Of a DNA stretch of 64,000 nt, positions 44,960-53,906 are shown in pieces. The DNA comes from Marinilongibacter aquaticus (GTDB taxonomy: Bacteria; Bacteroidota; Bacteroidia; Cytophagales; Spirosomataceae), in assembly GCF_020149935.1 (NCBI RefSeq), contig NZ_CP083757.1:62001-126000 (forward strand). The letters are read 5' to 3'. Within the stretch, counting starts at the first letter, position 1. The number at the start of each line of letters is the position of its first letter. A model generated the notes under the pieces. It ran no database searches. It was given only the letters and a program-made list of their open reading frames with translations, and had not been told where the DNA came from. The position numbers and the translations under genes were made by a program.

Positions 44960-45658
44960 TCAAACGCCCATGTATTTCAGCAGTTCTTCGCGGTAGTTGG
45001 CTCCCACGGGCACTTCGATGTGTTCGACAAAAAGACGGTTGCCTTCCAAATGCCGGATTTTCGTTTTGTTCACAATAAACGAGCGGTGCGTTCGCAAAAA
45101 CTGTGTGTGGGGCAGCATTTCTTCCAAACCGGAAATGGTCATAGTGGGCAGAAAATTGCCCTGCGTGGTACTGATCTGTACATTGTTGCCTTGGGCTTCG
45201 GCGACCAAAATTTGGCCGTATTCCAATCGGTGCACTTTTCCTTCAAATTTGATGCTCAAAAAGGCCGCGTGTGGGTTTTCCAATACGGTTTTATGGCCCT
45301 GTTTCTCCTTTACTTTGTCTACCGCCACCATGAATCGAGCCAAAGAAAAGGGTTTGAGCAAGTAGTCGGTGGCGGCAAGATCAAAAGCGTCATGGGCAAA
45401 TTCTTTGTATGCCGTGGTGTAGACAATCTGTGGCGGATTTTTCAATGTTTTGGCAAAGGCAATTCCATCGATTATGGGCATATTGATGTCCAGGAAAACG
45501 AGGTCCACGGCTTCGCTTTCCAATAGTTTTTTTGCTTCGAGAGCATGGGCACAGGTGCCCACGATTTCGAGTTCGGGGAGTTGCTGACAATATTCTTTGA
45601 TGATGCGGATGGCCAAAGGCTCGTCGTCCACGATCAAACATTTAATTTTCGTTGACAT
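44960..45658 (-). CDS. LytTR-type response regulator
   Basis: Response regulator of 232 residues. The receiver domain (1-120) has the acidic pair Asp11-Asp12 and phosphoacceptor Asp57 in LVFLDINMP. The LytTR DNA-binding domain spans about 135-232, with FLRTHRSFIVNKTKIRHLEGNRLFV near 185. It overlaps the histidine kinase gene by 17 bases, which ties their translation. The pair diverges from a TonB-dependent receptor gene, the likely target. Confidence 0.95.
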   Translation of the reverse strand: MSTKIKCLIVDDEPLAIRIIKEYCQQLPELEIVGTCAHALEAKKLLESEAVDLVFLDINMPIIDGIAFAKTLKNPPQIVYTTAYKEFAHDAFDLAATDYLLKPFSLARFMVAVDKVKEKQGHKTVLENPHAAFLSIKFEGKVHRLEYGQILVAEAQGNNVQISTTQGNFLPTMTISGLEEMLPHTQFLRTHRSFIVNKTKIRHLEGNRLFVEHIEVPVGANYREELLKYMGV

Positions 45659-46673
45659 CTAATCTCAAATTTACTTGAAAACTGTCGTTTTCGTGTCGGA
45701 TTTGCAAATCATGTCGACCGCCGTACAGCAAACGCAGCCTTCTTTTTACATTTTCCAGCCCCAAACCTTTGGCTTCTTTGCTTGCGGCCAACGGCTCTTC
45801 ATTTTTTTGATGATTGTTTTCAACTGAAAAGAGCAGAGATTTGGCCCATATCTTAATTTGAATGCGAATGGAAACTTGCCCGTCTGTCGTATTCTTGCCG
45901 TGTTTGAAGGCATTTTCGATAAAGACGATAAGCAACATAGGGGCAATGCGAAGTTGCTCAGCCTGCGGCACATCCACCTCAAATGTCAAGTTCAGCCTTT
46001 CGCCCAAGCGTATTTTTTCAAATTCAATGTAGTTGTCGAGATAGGCGAGTTCTTCTTCGAGCGAAACAAACCGTTCCCGAGCATCGTATACGGAATAGCG
46101 TAAGAGATCAGAAAGTTTGAGTAGTAAGGGTGGAAGCAGGTCTTTTTCGCTGAGCGACAAACTGTAGAGGTTGTTTAGGGTATTGAAAAGAAAATGAGGA
46201 CTCAGCTGCGATTGTAGGAGCTTCAACTCACTTTCCGAGCTTTCCGCTCGGGTTTCCGCTTGCCGAATTTGCTCTTTCGTTTTGTCACGGACCAACTTCA
46301 CGGTAAAGCCGATCAGCATGCTCAAGAGCGAGAGCAGAAACAAAGCCACGCCCATGTCTTTTTCGTTGAGCCCTTTCAGGGCCTTTGACGAAAACATCAT
46401 CCAAGCAAAGGAAAGAAAAGCGATGCCCACCAAAAGCAGTAAAATGGTTTCGTTGGGCACCTGTGCGTGTTTCCAAATATTGGCCAAAAAACGGCCGATA
46501 AACACGAAGGCCAAAATAAGAAGGGTACACAAAAAGGCGATTTCTTCGTCGTTTGAGCGTGTGAAATAACTCACAATGGCTTTAATGCCCAGAAAAAGCG
46601 GAATGGCTGCCAGTAAACTCGCAAGAATGTACTTCGGGAGTCTTTTGATGTCGTAGTTCATTGTCTTTTGCAT
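45642..46673 (-). CDS. LytS-like sensor histidine kinase (His_kinase family)
   Basis: Membrane histidine kinase of 343 residues of the YehU/LytS class. Four membrane helices lie within 15-130. The phosphoaccepting His160 is in LSPHFLFNTL, the hallmark of this class. The ATPase domain follows (FIENAFKHG, GLGLENVKRRL). No extracytoplasmic sensor domain is present, so the ligand would be sensed in the membrane or by a partner. It is coupled to the LytTR regulator by the 17-base overlap. Confidence 0.95.
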   Translation of the reverse strand: MQKTMNYDIKRLPKYILASLLAAIPLFLGIKAIVSYFTRSNDEEIAFLCTLLILAFVFIGRFLANIWKHAQVPNETILLLLVGIAFLSFAWMMFSSKALKGLNEKDMGVALFLLSLLSMLIGFTVKLVRDKTKEQIRQAETRAESSESELKLLQSQLSPHFLFNTLNNLYSLSLSEKDLLPPLLLKLSDLLRYSVYDARERFVSLEEELAYLDNYIEFEKIRLGERLNLTFEVDVPQAEQLRIAPMLLIVFIENAFKHGKNTTDGQVSIRIQIKIWAKSLLFSVENNHQKNEEPLAASKEAKGLGLENVKRRLRLLYGGRHDLQIRHENDSFQVNLRLDVNEN

Positions 46674-46727
46674 TTCGATTTGTTTTTGGCAAAGTACAGG
46701 CCTGGGCTCAAGGGCATCAAAATTTCA

Positions 46728-46829
46728 GTACAGACGAGCCCATTTGCCCGACGAAAAGCAGAGAAACACATGTAAAACGCAAACTGAGCGGAACAAGTTG
46801 ATTCATACGTATTTTTAGGCCGTCTGTAC
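46728..46829. promoter_or_regulatory. possible operator: inverted repeat upstream of the TonB receptor
   Basis: GTACAGACG (46728-46736) and CGTCTGTAC (46821-46829) are perfect 9-base inverted repeats separated by 84 bases in the 230-base region between the kinase gene and the divergent receptor gene. They may be binding sites of the LytTR regulator, but no known consensus is matched. Confidence 0.4.
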
Positions 46830-46903
46830 GGGCATTTTACTGTTCTGTCCGAATAAATTTACGGAAGCCCTCACAATAAAAAGCTTTGCCAAAAAAAGAA
46901 AAT

Positions 46904-49339
46904 ATGAAAAAGGTAAAACTATTTTTATTGTTGCTGCTGTGGTGGCGATCGGAGGCTCAAACCCACACTTTCCAAATTTCGGGTACTGTACGCGATATGC
47001 AAAATACCGCTTTGCCCGGGGCGACCATCAGTATCTTGCAAGCTTCAGATTCGCTTTTGGTCGAAGGCCAAATCAGCGATGCAGAGGGTGATTTCGTCAC
47101 GAGCATTTTGAAACCAAACCGATATATTCTGCGTGTCAGCAGTGTGGGTTTCAAAACCTATTTCAGTCCGGTTTTGGAAGCCGAATCGGAATCAAACCGA
47201 ATGACATTGGCTCCCATTTTTTTGCTCAGTCAAGATGATTTTCTTTTGAAAGAGGTGGTGGTAAAGGCCAAGAAACCATTGGTTGAGCAGGATATCGACA
47301 GAACAATTTTGAACGTGCAATCTCTGGCTTCAACCGCCAGCAGCAGTACGCTTGAGGTGATAGAAAAAAGCCCTGGACTTTTGGTTGATGAAAACGGGAA
47401 CATTAGTTTGCACGGTAAAAGTGGGGTACTTGTGCTCGTGAATGGCCGAAATGTGTATCTGCAAGGAAATGAACTGTCGGCCTATTTGAAAGCCCTACCA
47501 GGAGCGATGCTTGAGCGACTGGAATTGATGGATAATCCGCCTGCAAAATACGATGCAGCAGGGGGAGCGGTGCTGAACATTGTGTTGAAGAAAAACCCCA
47601 ATGCAGGCTTTACGGGTAATGTCAACAGCGGCTTTTCGAAAGGGCGAACATTTCGGACTTTGGAAGCGGTGAGTCTCAATTACCGTAAGGAAGATTTGAA
47701 TGTTTTCGGAAACCTTTCGTACTCGCAAGATGCCAATATCGAAGAGGAAACGGGCGACAGGCACTTGTTTGATGAGAACAGGCAGGCAATTTCTTCTGTG
47801 CAAATGAGCAACAGTTACTCTTACAAGAGCAAAGGAATACAATCGAGGATCGGTGCCGACTACAACCTCAATACGCGTACAATGCTCGGTTTTCAGGCTT
47901 TTTACAACAATCAGCCCAAAAAAGATAAAGCTCATTTTCGCAACGAACAAACGGTGTATGATCCCTTTCAAAGCACAGTGTCGAAAGGGAACAACGAGGG
48001 TGAGTACAATTGGGCCTCTTATGGGGGAAATTTGAACTTCAATAGGCGGTTTGCCCAAGAGGGGCACGAATTGTCGATGGACGCCAACTATATCCGTTAT
48101 GCCTCCGATGGCCGGAAGCTCTTTTTCAATTATTTTGAAGGAGATTCTTTGCACGAATTCGATAACCGGTACGTCAATGGCGTGGATATTTATTCTTTCA
48201 AAAGCGACTATGTACGTCCACTGAAAAAGGGTTCGCGTTTCGAGATGGGCTTCAAAAGCAGTTATGTGAAAAACGATTACGACGCCCTTTTTCGCAATTT
48301 GGAGAACGGGGTTTTCGTAGTCGATTATTCGCGAAGCAATCATTTTGTGTATACCGAAAATATCAATTCGGGCTACGCAAGTTTGCGTTTGACTGTAAAC
48401 AAGCGGCTCGCGGCTCAATTGGGCCTTAGGGTAGAAAATACACAATTGAAAGGCGAGCTTTTACCCAATGAGGTGGCTCCTCAGGAGGTGTTTAGGCAAA
48501 GTTTCACCAACCTTTTTCCCAGTGTCTTTCTCAATTACAAGATGGGAGCCAAAGAAGAAAATGCCCTGAATGTGGCTTTCGGCCGAAGGATCAACCGACC
48601 AAATTATACTCAGTTCAATCCTTTTCTCAACTATATTGATGTGTATACGTATTCTCAGGGAAATACCGAATTGCGGCCTTTTTATTTGAATAGCGTGAAT
48701 GTGCGGTATCAGGTGAAAAACATTTACTCTTTGGGACTTGGCTACGACAATGCTCGTGGAATTATCAACGAAATAAGTGTAAGGCGTGGAGATAAGTTTA
48801 TCCGTAAACCCTTCAATGTGGGTTCGGGTTTTAAGTTTGGACTGGACCAGAATGTGAACCTACAGGTATCGAAATTTTGGAGGGCCAATGTCTATTTTCA
48901 GTTCGCTCGTTTTCAATTGAGCGGCGATGCCGACGGCCACACGGGCGAGTCGATGTTTTATTCCATGCGATTCCAGCTTCGCAATGAATTCAGCTTTGGC
49001 CAATCTTGGTCGATCGATTTCAGCGGTTCTGTGAGTGCCCGTGATCGCTTTTATCCGACAACCACCTTGGGCAGACGCATGTTTTACGCTTCGGTGCAAA
49101 AGAAATTCTGGGAAGATCGGGCATCGGTACGCTTGAGTGTCGACGATCCCTTTTTAGGAAATATCCGTCGATTGAGTACAGAAAATTTTGAACAGACGGA
49201 TCAATTCAGAAAGATGGTGAACGATACACGACGTGTGGGCTTGTCTTTTAGTTATCGGTTTGGAAACGAGAAGTTTAGCAGAAAAGGCGGCAGGAACGGG
49301 AATGCCGTACAAGAAGAGCAGAGTCGGGTGGGGATTTAA
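46904..49339 (+). CDS. TonB-dependent receptor, outer-membrane beta-barrel family
   Basis: Outer-membrane receptor of 811 residues. The signal peptide is residues 1-17. A carboxypeptidase-regulatory-like domain follows (about 20-105; ISGTVRDMQNTALPGATISI). A short plug (about 120-220; IEKSPGLLVDENGNISLHG) precedes the outer-membrane protein beta-barrel (about 235-790). This is the small-plug type common for peptide or unknown ligands and differs from SusC. An in-frame TTG at 46886 is less likely than the ATG at 46904. It is divergent from the LytS/LytTR pair. The 3' end overlaps DUF2905 by 4 bases. Confidence 0.9.
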   Translation: MKKVKLFLLLLLWWRSEAQTHTFQISGTVRDMQNTALPGATISILQASDSLLVEGQISDAEGDFVTSILKPNRYILRVSSVGFKTYFSPVLEAESESNRMTLAPIFLLSQDDFLLKEVVVKAKKPLVEQDIDRTILNVQSLASTASSSTLEVIEKSPGLLVDENGNISLHGKSGVLVLVNGRNVYLQGNELSAYLKALPGAMLERLELMDNPPAKYDAAGGAVLNIVLKKNPNAGFTGNVNSGFSKGRTFRTLEAVSLNYRKEDLNVFGNLSYSQDANIEEETGDRHLFDENRQAISSVQMSNSYSYKSKGIQSRIGADYNLNTRTMLGFQAFYNNQPKKDKAHFRNEQTVYDPFQSTVSKGNNEGEYNWASYGGNLNFNRRFAQEGHELSMDANYIRYASDGRKLFFNYFEGDSLHEFDNRYVNGVDIYSFKSDYVRPLKKGSRFEMGFKSSYVKNDYDALFRNLENGVFVVDYSRSNHFVYTENINSGYASLRLTVNKRLAAQLGLRVENTQLKGELLPNEVAPQEVFRQSFTNLFPSVFLNYKMGAKEENALNVAFGRRINRPNYTQFNPFLNYIDVYTYSQGNTELRPFYLNSVNVRYQVKNIYSLGLGYDNARGIINEISVRRGDKFIRKPFNVGSGFKFGLDQNVNLQVSKFWRANVYFQFARFQLSGDADGHTGESMFYSMRFQLRNEFSFGQSWSIDFSGSVSARDRFYPTTTLGRRMFYASVQKKFWEDRASVRLSVDDPFLGNIRRLSTENFEQTDQFRKMVNDTRRVGLSFSYRFGNEKFSRKGGRNGNAVQEEQSRVGI

Positions 49340-49563
49340 AAGAAACGTTTGATCAGGTAAATGAGGAGGTTGAGTAAAAGAGAAATCAAAACCATTGTTG
49401 TAATCGGAAAATACACGCGGGTATTGCCCTTTTCATAGCGGATATCTCCGGGCAATTTTCCAAGCCAATTGAGTTTGTCGCCGAAAAAGTAAAAAATCAA
49501 GCCGATCAAGATTACCAAAGTGCCGACAACAATGAGCCATTTTCCCGTATTCTGATTGAGCAT
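49336..49563 (-). CDS. DUF2905 small membrane protein
   Basis: A 75-residue protein of the DUF2905 family with two membrane helices. The conserved loop is GDKLNWLGKLPGDIRYEKGN, and the second helix begins VYFPITTMVLIS. The function is unknown. The ATG at 49563 is preferred; the frame is open to 49632 but that extension is not conserved in character. The stop overlaps the TonB receptor stop region by 4 bases in convergent orientation. Confidence 0.9.
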   Translation of the reverse strand: MLNQNTGKWLIVVGTLVILIGLIFYFFGDKLNWLGKLPGDIRYEKGNTRVYFPITTMVLISLLLNLLIYLIKRFF

Positions 49564-49617
49564 ACATCTTAATTTGATTTCGAAATAAAGGAAATCTGAC
49601 GAAGGATAAAAAGTAAA

Positions 49618-49651
49618 AATCGCAAGATCCACTTCTCAGGTTCTTGCGATT
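49618..49651 (-). terminator. terminator of the RND efflux operon
   Basis: Ten-pair stem AATCGCAAGA/TCTTGCGATT with a 14-base loop, followed on the minus strand by TTTACTTTTT. It is 27 bases after the RND permease stop. Confidence 0.7.
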
Positions 49652-49677
49652 CCTTTTATCTGTCTCGATTATCGCTA

Positions 49678-52600
49678 TTACTTTTCAGCTTTTTGTTTGC
49701 GGCCTCGCAATTTCATTCCGGCTCTTTCAACCAGATAGTACATCACAGGAACGATCAACATGGTAAGCAGCATAGAGCTGGTCAAACCGCCGATCAAAAC
49801 CCATGAAAGTCCATTTTTCCATTCTGCACCTGCACCTTGGGCTAAAGCCACGGGCAACATGGCAAATACCATGGCGATGGTGGTCATCAAGATTGGACGG
49901 AAACGTTCCATTGTACCCTCTTTTATGGCCTGCATCAGGGCTATGCCTTTGGCTTTCATGTGGTTGATGTTGTCGACAATCAGGATGGCGTTTTTCACCA
50001 CCAAACCGATCAGCATGATCAAGCCCAGCATGGTGAAAATGCTCATGTTTTGGAGCGACAAAGCCAGTGCCAAGAATGCCCCGATAATGGCCACAGGGAT
50101 AGAGAACATCACCACAAAGGGGTGTGCCCAGTTGTCGTAAAGGGCCACCATGATGAGATACACCAAGATCAAACTTACCAGCAAGGCGGCTCCCAAACTT
50201 TGGAATGAATCCTTTTGGTTTTCCAAATCGCCACCCATGCTGATATTGACATCGCGAGGCAATTGCAAGGCATTGATCTGGGCTTCGATTTCGCTACCCA
50301 CAGAACCTGTTGGTCGGCCTACGACAAAGGCTGTAATGGTAGTGGAGGACACTTTGTTGTTTCTTTCCAATTTGGTAGGGCCGAAATTTCGACTCACCGT
50401 GGCAAACTGAGACAATCGGATAAGCTGCCCTCTATTGCTCATGAATACGAGATTCAGAAGGTCTTCGGGGTTTGAGCGGTTAAATTCGTCCAATTTGACA
50501 TTGATGTTGTAATCGTTGTCGCCTTCGGTAAATTTGCTGTCGTCGTTTCCGGCCAAAGAGTTTTGCAAAGTGGCACCCACGGTATTCATGCTGAGGCCTA
50601 AATCGGCCATGCGTTTACGGTCGATGGTGACTTCCAATTCCGGGTTTCCACCTTCAACAGACGATTCTATTTCGGTGGTGCCGGGTACGTTTTTCACAAT
50701 GGTTTTCACTTTTTCACTCCAGGCCAACAAGGTATCGAGGTCGTTGCTTTCTACGATCACCTGAATAGGAGCTGTGGTTCCTCCTGTAATACCGACCGCT
50801 TTGGCTTTCACATCGACTCCGGGCAAGGCATTGAATAGTTCACGTTTTACCAGTACCGAGAAGTCTTTCGAAGAAATGCTTCTTTCTTCCAAGGGCACCA
50901 TTTTTACGTTGACCAACATGGAGTTGGCTTGCGATTGGTTGGTGCTTCCTGCACTTGCGGCACCTACAGTAGTGAACACATTTTCGACCTCAGGGTGTCG
51001 ACGTACAACCTGCTCGATTTTGAGTGCGGCCAAATTGGTTTGCTCAATCGTGGCGTCTTTGGACAGCTCGGCTTCGATCACAAATTCTCCATTGTCTCCG
51101 GCACTTACGAATTCAGAACCGATCAACCCGAGTTTGAAAAGAGAAAGCGAGGCCACAATGAGTGCGAATATGCCTGCCAACAAAATAGTTTTGTGCGAAA
51201 GCGACCAATCCAAAAGTTTACGGTAGCTGGCATCCAACCAATCTTGAAAATCGTCGAACCATTTGAAAGGCAGGTTGTACCATTTCGACTTGTCGATGTG
51301 CACCACTTTGGTGAATCGTGAAGCGAGGAATGGTGTAATGGTAAACGATACCACCAAACTCATGAGCGTGGCGACGATAATTACGACCGAAAATTGGCGT
51401 AAAAGGTCGGCGATTGTGCCTGTGACAAAAAGAATGGGAAGGAAAACGACCACAATTACCAGCGTGATGCTGGCCACAGAAAGTCCGATTTCTTTACCTG
51501 TCGATATGGCCGCTTGCCATGGTGTTTGCCCTTTTTCTAAATGGGTGAAAATGTTTTCCAAAACCACAATCGAGTCATCGACCAAAATACCGACCACCAA
51601 AGAAAGGCCCAAAAGCGACATAAGGTTGAGCGAATAACCCAGCACGCTCATGGCGATGAAGGTAGACACAATAGAAAGGGGAATACTGACCATTACGATG
51701 GTGGCATTCCGTGGGCTATGCAGGAAGAACATCATAATAAGAGCCACCAAAACTACGGCAATCAACAAATCGTGAATTACACCGTTGGCGGCCTCCAAGG
51801 TAAAAGTAGAGGTATCGCTACTGATCTCGAACTGGAGGTTTTCCTGAGCGTATTCTTTGCTCAATTTATCCAATTCGGCATGCACCAATTCAGAAACTTC
51901 CACGGCATTGCCGTCACTTTGTTTCACGATGGACAAACCCACCGAATTTCCGCCATTCAATCTAGAAATGTATGTGTAGTCTTCGGTACCGTCGACCACT
52001 TCGGCCACATCGCTCAAAAAGATGGGGTTGCTCTCTTGTGTATTGGTAATGACCAAGTTTCTCAAGTCGGATACATTGTGCAATTTGCCCGACAACCTTA
52101 CAATAAGCTGCGATTCATTGTCTTTGATTTTACCCGTTGGGAAATCGAGGTTTGCTGTGGCGATGGATTGTGTAACCTGCAAAATGCTCAGGTTGTAGGT
52201 TTCAAGTTTGGCCGAGTTGACATTGACCTTTATTTCCCTTTTGGTGTCGCCCATTACATCCACACGAGCTACACCTTCCAAGCGGGCCAGAGCAGGTGTG
52301 ATTTTATTGGCGATGAGATCGGAAAAGGCCGTGGGCGTCATGTCAGAAGTCGCTCCAATTTTCAATACCGGAAGTTCATCGAGTGAGATCTTGTCGACTG
52401 TCGGTTGTTTGACCCCTTCGGGTAGGTCGGTATAAATGCTGTTGACTTTCCTTTGGGCCGTTTGTACACTTTGGTCGATATCCGCACTGTATTTGAGTTT
52501 AACCACAACCACAGAAACGCCTTCGTATGAAGTGGAAGTGACTTTGTCTACGTCTTCAATTCCTGAAACTTGCTGTTCCACTTTTTTGGTTACCGAGTTT

Positions 52601-52779
52601 TCCACTTCGCTGGGCGATGCTCCAGGATAAATGGTGGTTACGGTGAGTACGGGGGCGTTGATTTTGGGCAACAGTTCGTAGCTCAGCGTACTGTAACTGA
52701 TTATGCCCAAGAGTGCCAATATGGCGAATATTACAATAAATAGGGATGGCCGTTTGACAGCCAATTCTGATACATTCAT
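49678..52779 (-). CDS. efflux RND transporter permease
   Basis: RND permease, 1033 residues, inner-membrane proton-driven pump of a tripartite efflux complex. The twelve helices are arranged as 1+5 and 1+5. Signatures include SRFTKVVHIDKSKWYNLP near 485, the DDSIVVLENIFTHLEKG segment near 400 with proton-relay Asp pair, and VGILVDDS. The porter domain has the TTIYPGASPSEVENSVTKKVE motif near 48 typical of the hydrophobe/amphiphile (HAE1) group. Drugs, bile salts or lipids are possible substrates. It follows the adaptor gene after 5 bases. Confidence 0.95.
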   Translation of the reverse strand: MNVSELAVKRPSLFIVIFAILALLGIISYSTLSYELLPKINAPVLTVTTIYPGASPSEVENSVTKKVEQQVSGIEDVDKVTSTSYEGVSVVVVKLKYSADIDQSVQTAQRKVNSIYTDLPEGVKQPTVDKISLDELPVLKIGATSDMTPTAFSDLIANKITPALARLEGVARVDVMGDTKREIKVNVNSAKLETYNLSILQVTQSIATANLDFPTGKIKDNESQLIVRLSGKLHNVSDLRNLVITNTQESNPIFLSDVAEVVDGTEDYTYISRLNGGNSVGLSIVKQSDGNAVEVSELVHAELDKLSKEYAQENLQFEISSDTSTFTLEAANGVIHDLLIAVVLVALIMMFFLHSPRNATIVMVSIPLSIVSTFIAMSVLGYSLNLMSLLGLSLVVGILVDDSIVVLENIFTHLEKGQTPWQAAISTGKEIGLSVASITLVIVVVFLPILFVTGTIADLLRQFSVVIIVATLMSLVVSFTITPFLASRFTKVVHIDKSKWYNLPFKWFDDFQDWLDASYRKLLDWSLSHKTILLAGIFALIVASLSLFKLGLIGSEFVSAGDNGEFVIEAELSKDATIEQTNLAALKIEQVVRRHPEVENVFTTVGAASAGSTNQSQANSMLVNVKMVPLEERSISSKDFSVLVKRELFNALPGVDVKAKAVGITGGTTAPIQVIVESNDLDTLLAWSEKVKTIVKNVPGTTEIESSVEGGNPELEVTIDRKRMADLGLSMNTVGATLQNSLAGNDDSKFTEGDNDYNINVKLDEFNRSNPEDLLNLVFMSNRGQLIRLSQFATVSRNFGPTKLERNNKVSSTTITAFVVGRPTGSVGSEIEAQINALQLPRDVNISMGGDLENQKDSFQSLGAALLVSLILVYLIMVALYDNWAHPFVVMFSIPVAIIGAFLALALSLQNMSIFTMLGLIMLIGLVVKNAILIVDNINHMKAKGIALMQAIKEGTMERFRPILMTTIAMVFAMLPVALAQGAGAEWKNGLSWVLIGGLTSSMLLTMLIVPVMYYLVERAGMKLRGRKQKAEK

Positions 52780-52784
52780 GGCTA

Positions 52785-53870
52785 TTAGTTTTTAATGATT
52801 ACTTTTCTGCCCGCTTCCAAATTGATCTGGCCGGCCGTCACAACAGTTTCGCCCACCTGAAGGCCTTCGAGTACTTCTACACTTTTATCGAAAGAGCGGC
52901 CGGCTTTGATGTTTCGAAGAGCCACGGTGCTGTCGCTGTTTACGACATAAACTTGCGGGTCGAGAATGGAACCGACGATTGCGGCTCTCGGAATGGCGAG
53001 CTTTTCGTTTTCCTCTGCCTTGTGATCGAAAAGAAACTCCGCTTTGCCAAACATGCCCACCAAGATCGGGTGCTGTTTTGAGTTGGTGACAGAAATGCCG
53101 ATTTTGAATTTCTGTGAAGCATCAGATTCTACGTTTACGGTTTCTATTTTCCCGTTGAAACTCAAATCAGGATAAACATCTGTACTCACTTTTACGCGTT
53201 GTCCGAGTTTCAAGGATGGCAACATTTCCTGGTTGACACTAACTGTAAGCAAAACTTTCGTGATGTCGACCAATTGCACCAAAGGTGTACCGGGAGCCAC
53301 AAAACTGCCTTCTTCCACAAAAATTTCGTTGACAATTCCGCTGGTGGGAGCTACGATGCGGTAGTTGGCCGATTGCTGTTTCAATTGAGCCAAGTTGGCT
53401 TCTGAGCTTTTCACTTGCAATTCGGCATTTTCCACCTGTTGTTTGGTTACGCCTCCCGTTTCCAAAGAATTGTGCATCCTTTGTGCATCGAGTTTCGCTT
53501 TTTCCAATGAAGCTTCGGCGGTAAGAATTTGATTGGCCAATGCCGAGTTGTCTATAGTGGCCAAAAGAGCACCTTTTTGTACATATTGTGTTTTCTTCAC
53601 AGCCAAGGTTTTGATTTGGCCTTGGGCTTGGGCGTTCAGTTTAAGTTCTTGATTCGGCGTGAAAGTGCCGCTTTGTACAAGACTGTTGTCGAAATTTGTT
53701 GTAGCCACAGTGTACGTTTTAACGGGCACCACATCGAAATTCTGCATGGCTATGGCTGTGGCTTCACGCGTTTCGATTACGTGTTTGTTGCTGACCAATT
53801 TGTATCCCACAAGGCCTATCACAGCCAGCACGACCGCGATTGTGAGTGTATTTTTTAATGATTTGTTCAT
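52785..53870 (-). CDS. efflux RND periplasmic adaptor subunit
   Basis: Membrane-fusion protein of 361 residues. An N-terminal membrane helix (about 10-26) anchors it. A lipoyl-like half motif LNAQAQGQIKTLAVKKTQYVQKG (near 80-105) and its return half near 180 (IVAPTSGIVNEIFVEEGSFVAPG) frame a coiled-coil hairpin (about 110-165). A beta-barrel and C-terminal domain follow. It joins the RND permease to the TolC protein. The gene lies 36 bases downstream of the TolC gene. Confidence 0.95.
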   Translation of the reverse strand: MNKSLKNTLTIAVVLAVIGLVGYKLVSNKHVIETREATAIAMQNFDVVPVKTYTVATTNFDNSLVQSGTFTPNQELKLNAQAQGQIKTLAVKKTQYVQKGALLATIDNSALANQILTAEASLEKAKLDAQRMHNSLETGGVTKQQVENAELQVKSSEANLAQLKQQSANYRIVAPTSGIVNEIFVEEGSFVAPGTPLVQLVDITKVLLTVSVNQEMLPSLKLGQRVKVSTDVYPDLSFNGKIETVNVESDASQKFKIGISVTNSKQHPILVGMFGKAEFLFDHKAEENEKLAIPRAAIVGSILDPQVYVVNSDSTVALRNIKAGRSFDKSVEVLEGLQVGETVVTAGQINLEAGRKVIIKN

Positions 53871-53906
53871 TGCGATATTGATTTTGAAATTCTTTTTAAA
53901 GATTGA

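Noticed and set aside
51541-52386. 281-codon open frame opposite the RND permease
   Set aside because: Antisense frame, low-complexity His/Gln composition.
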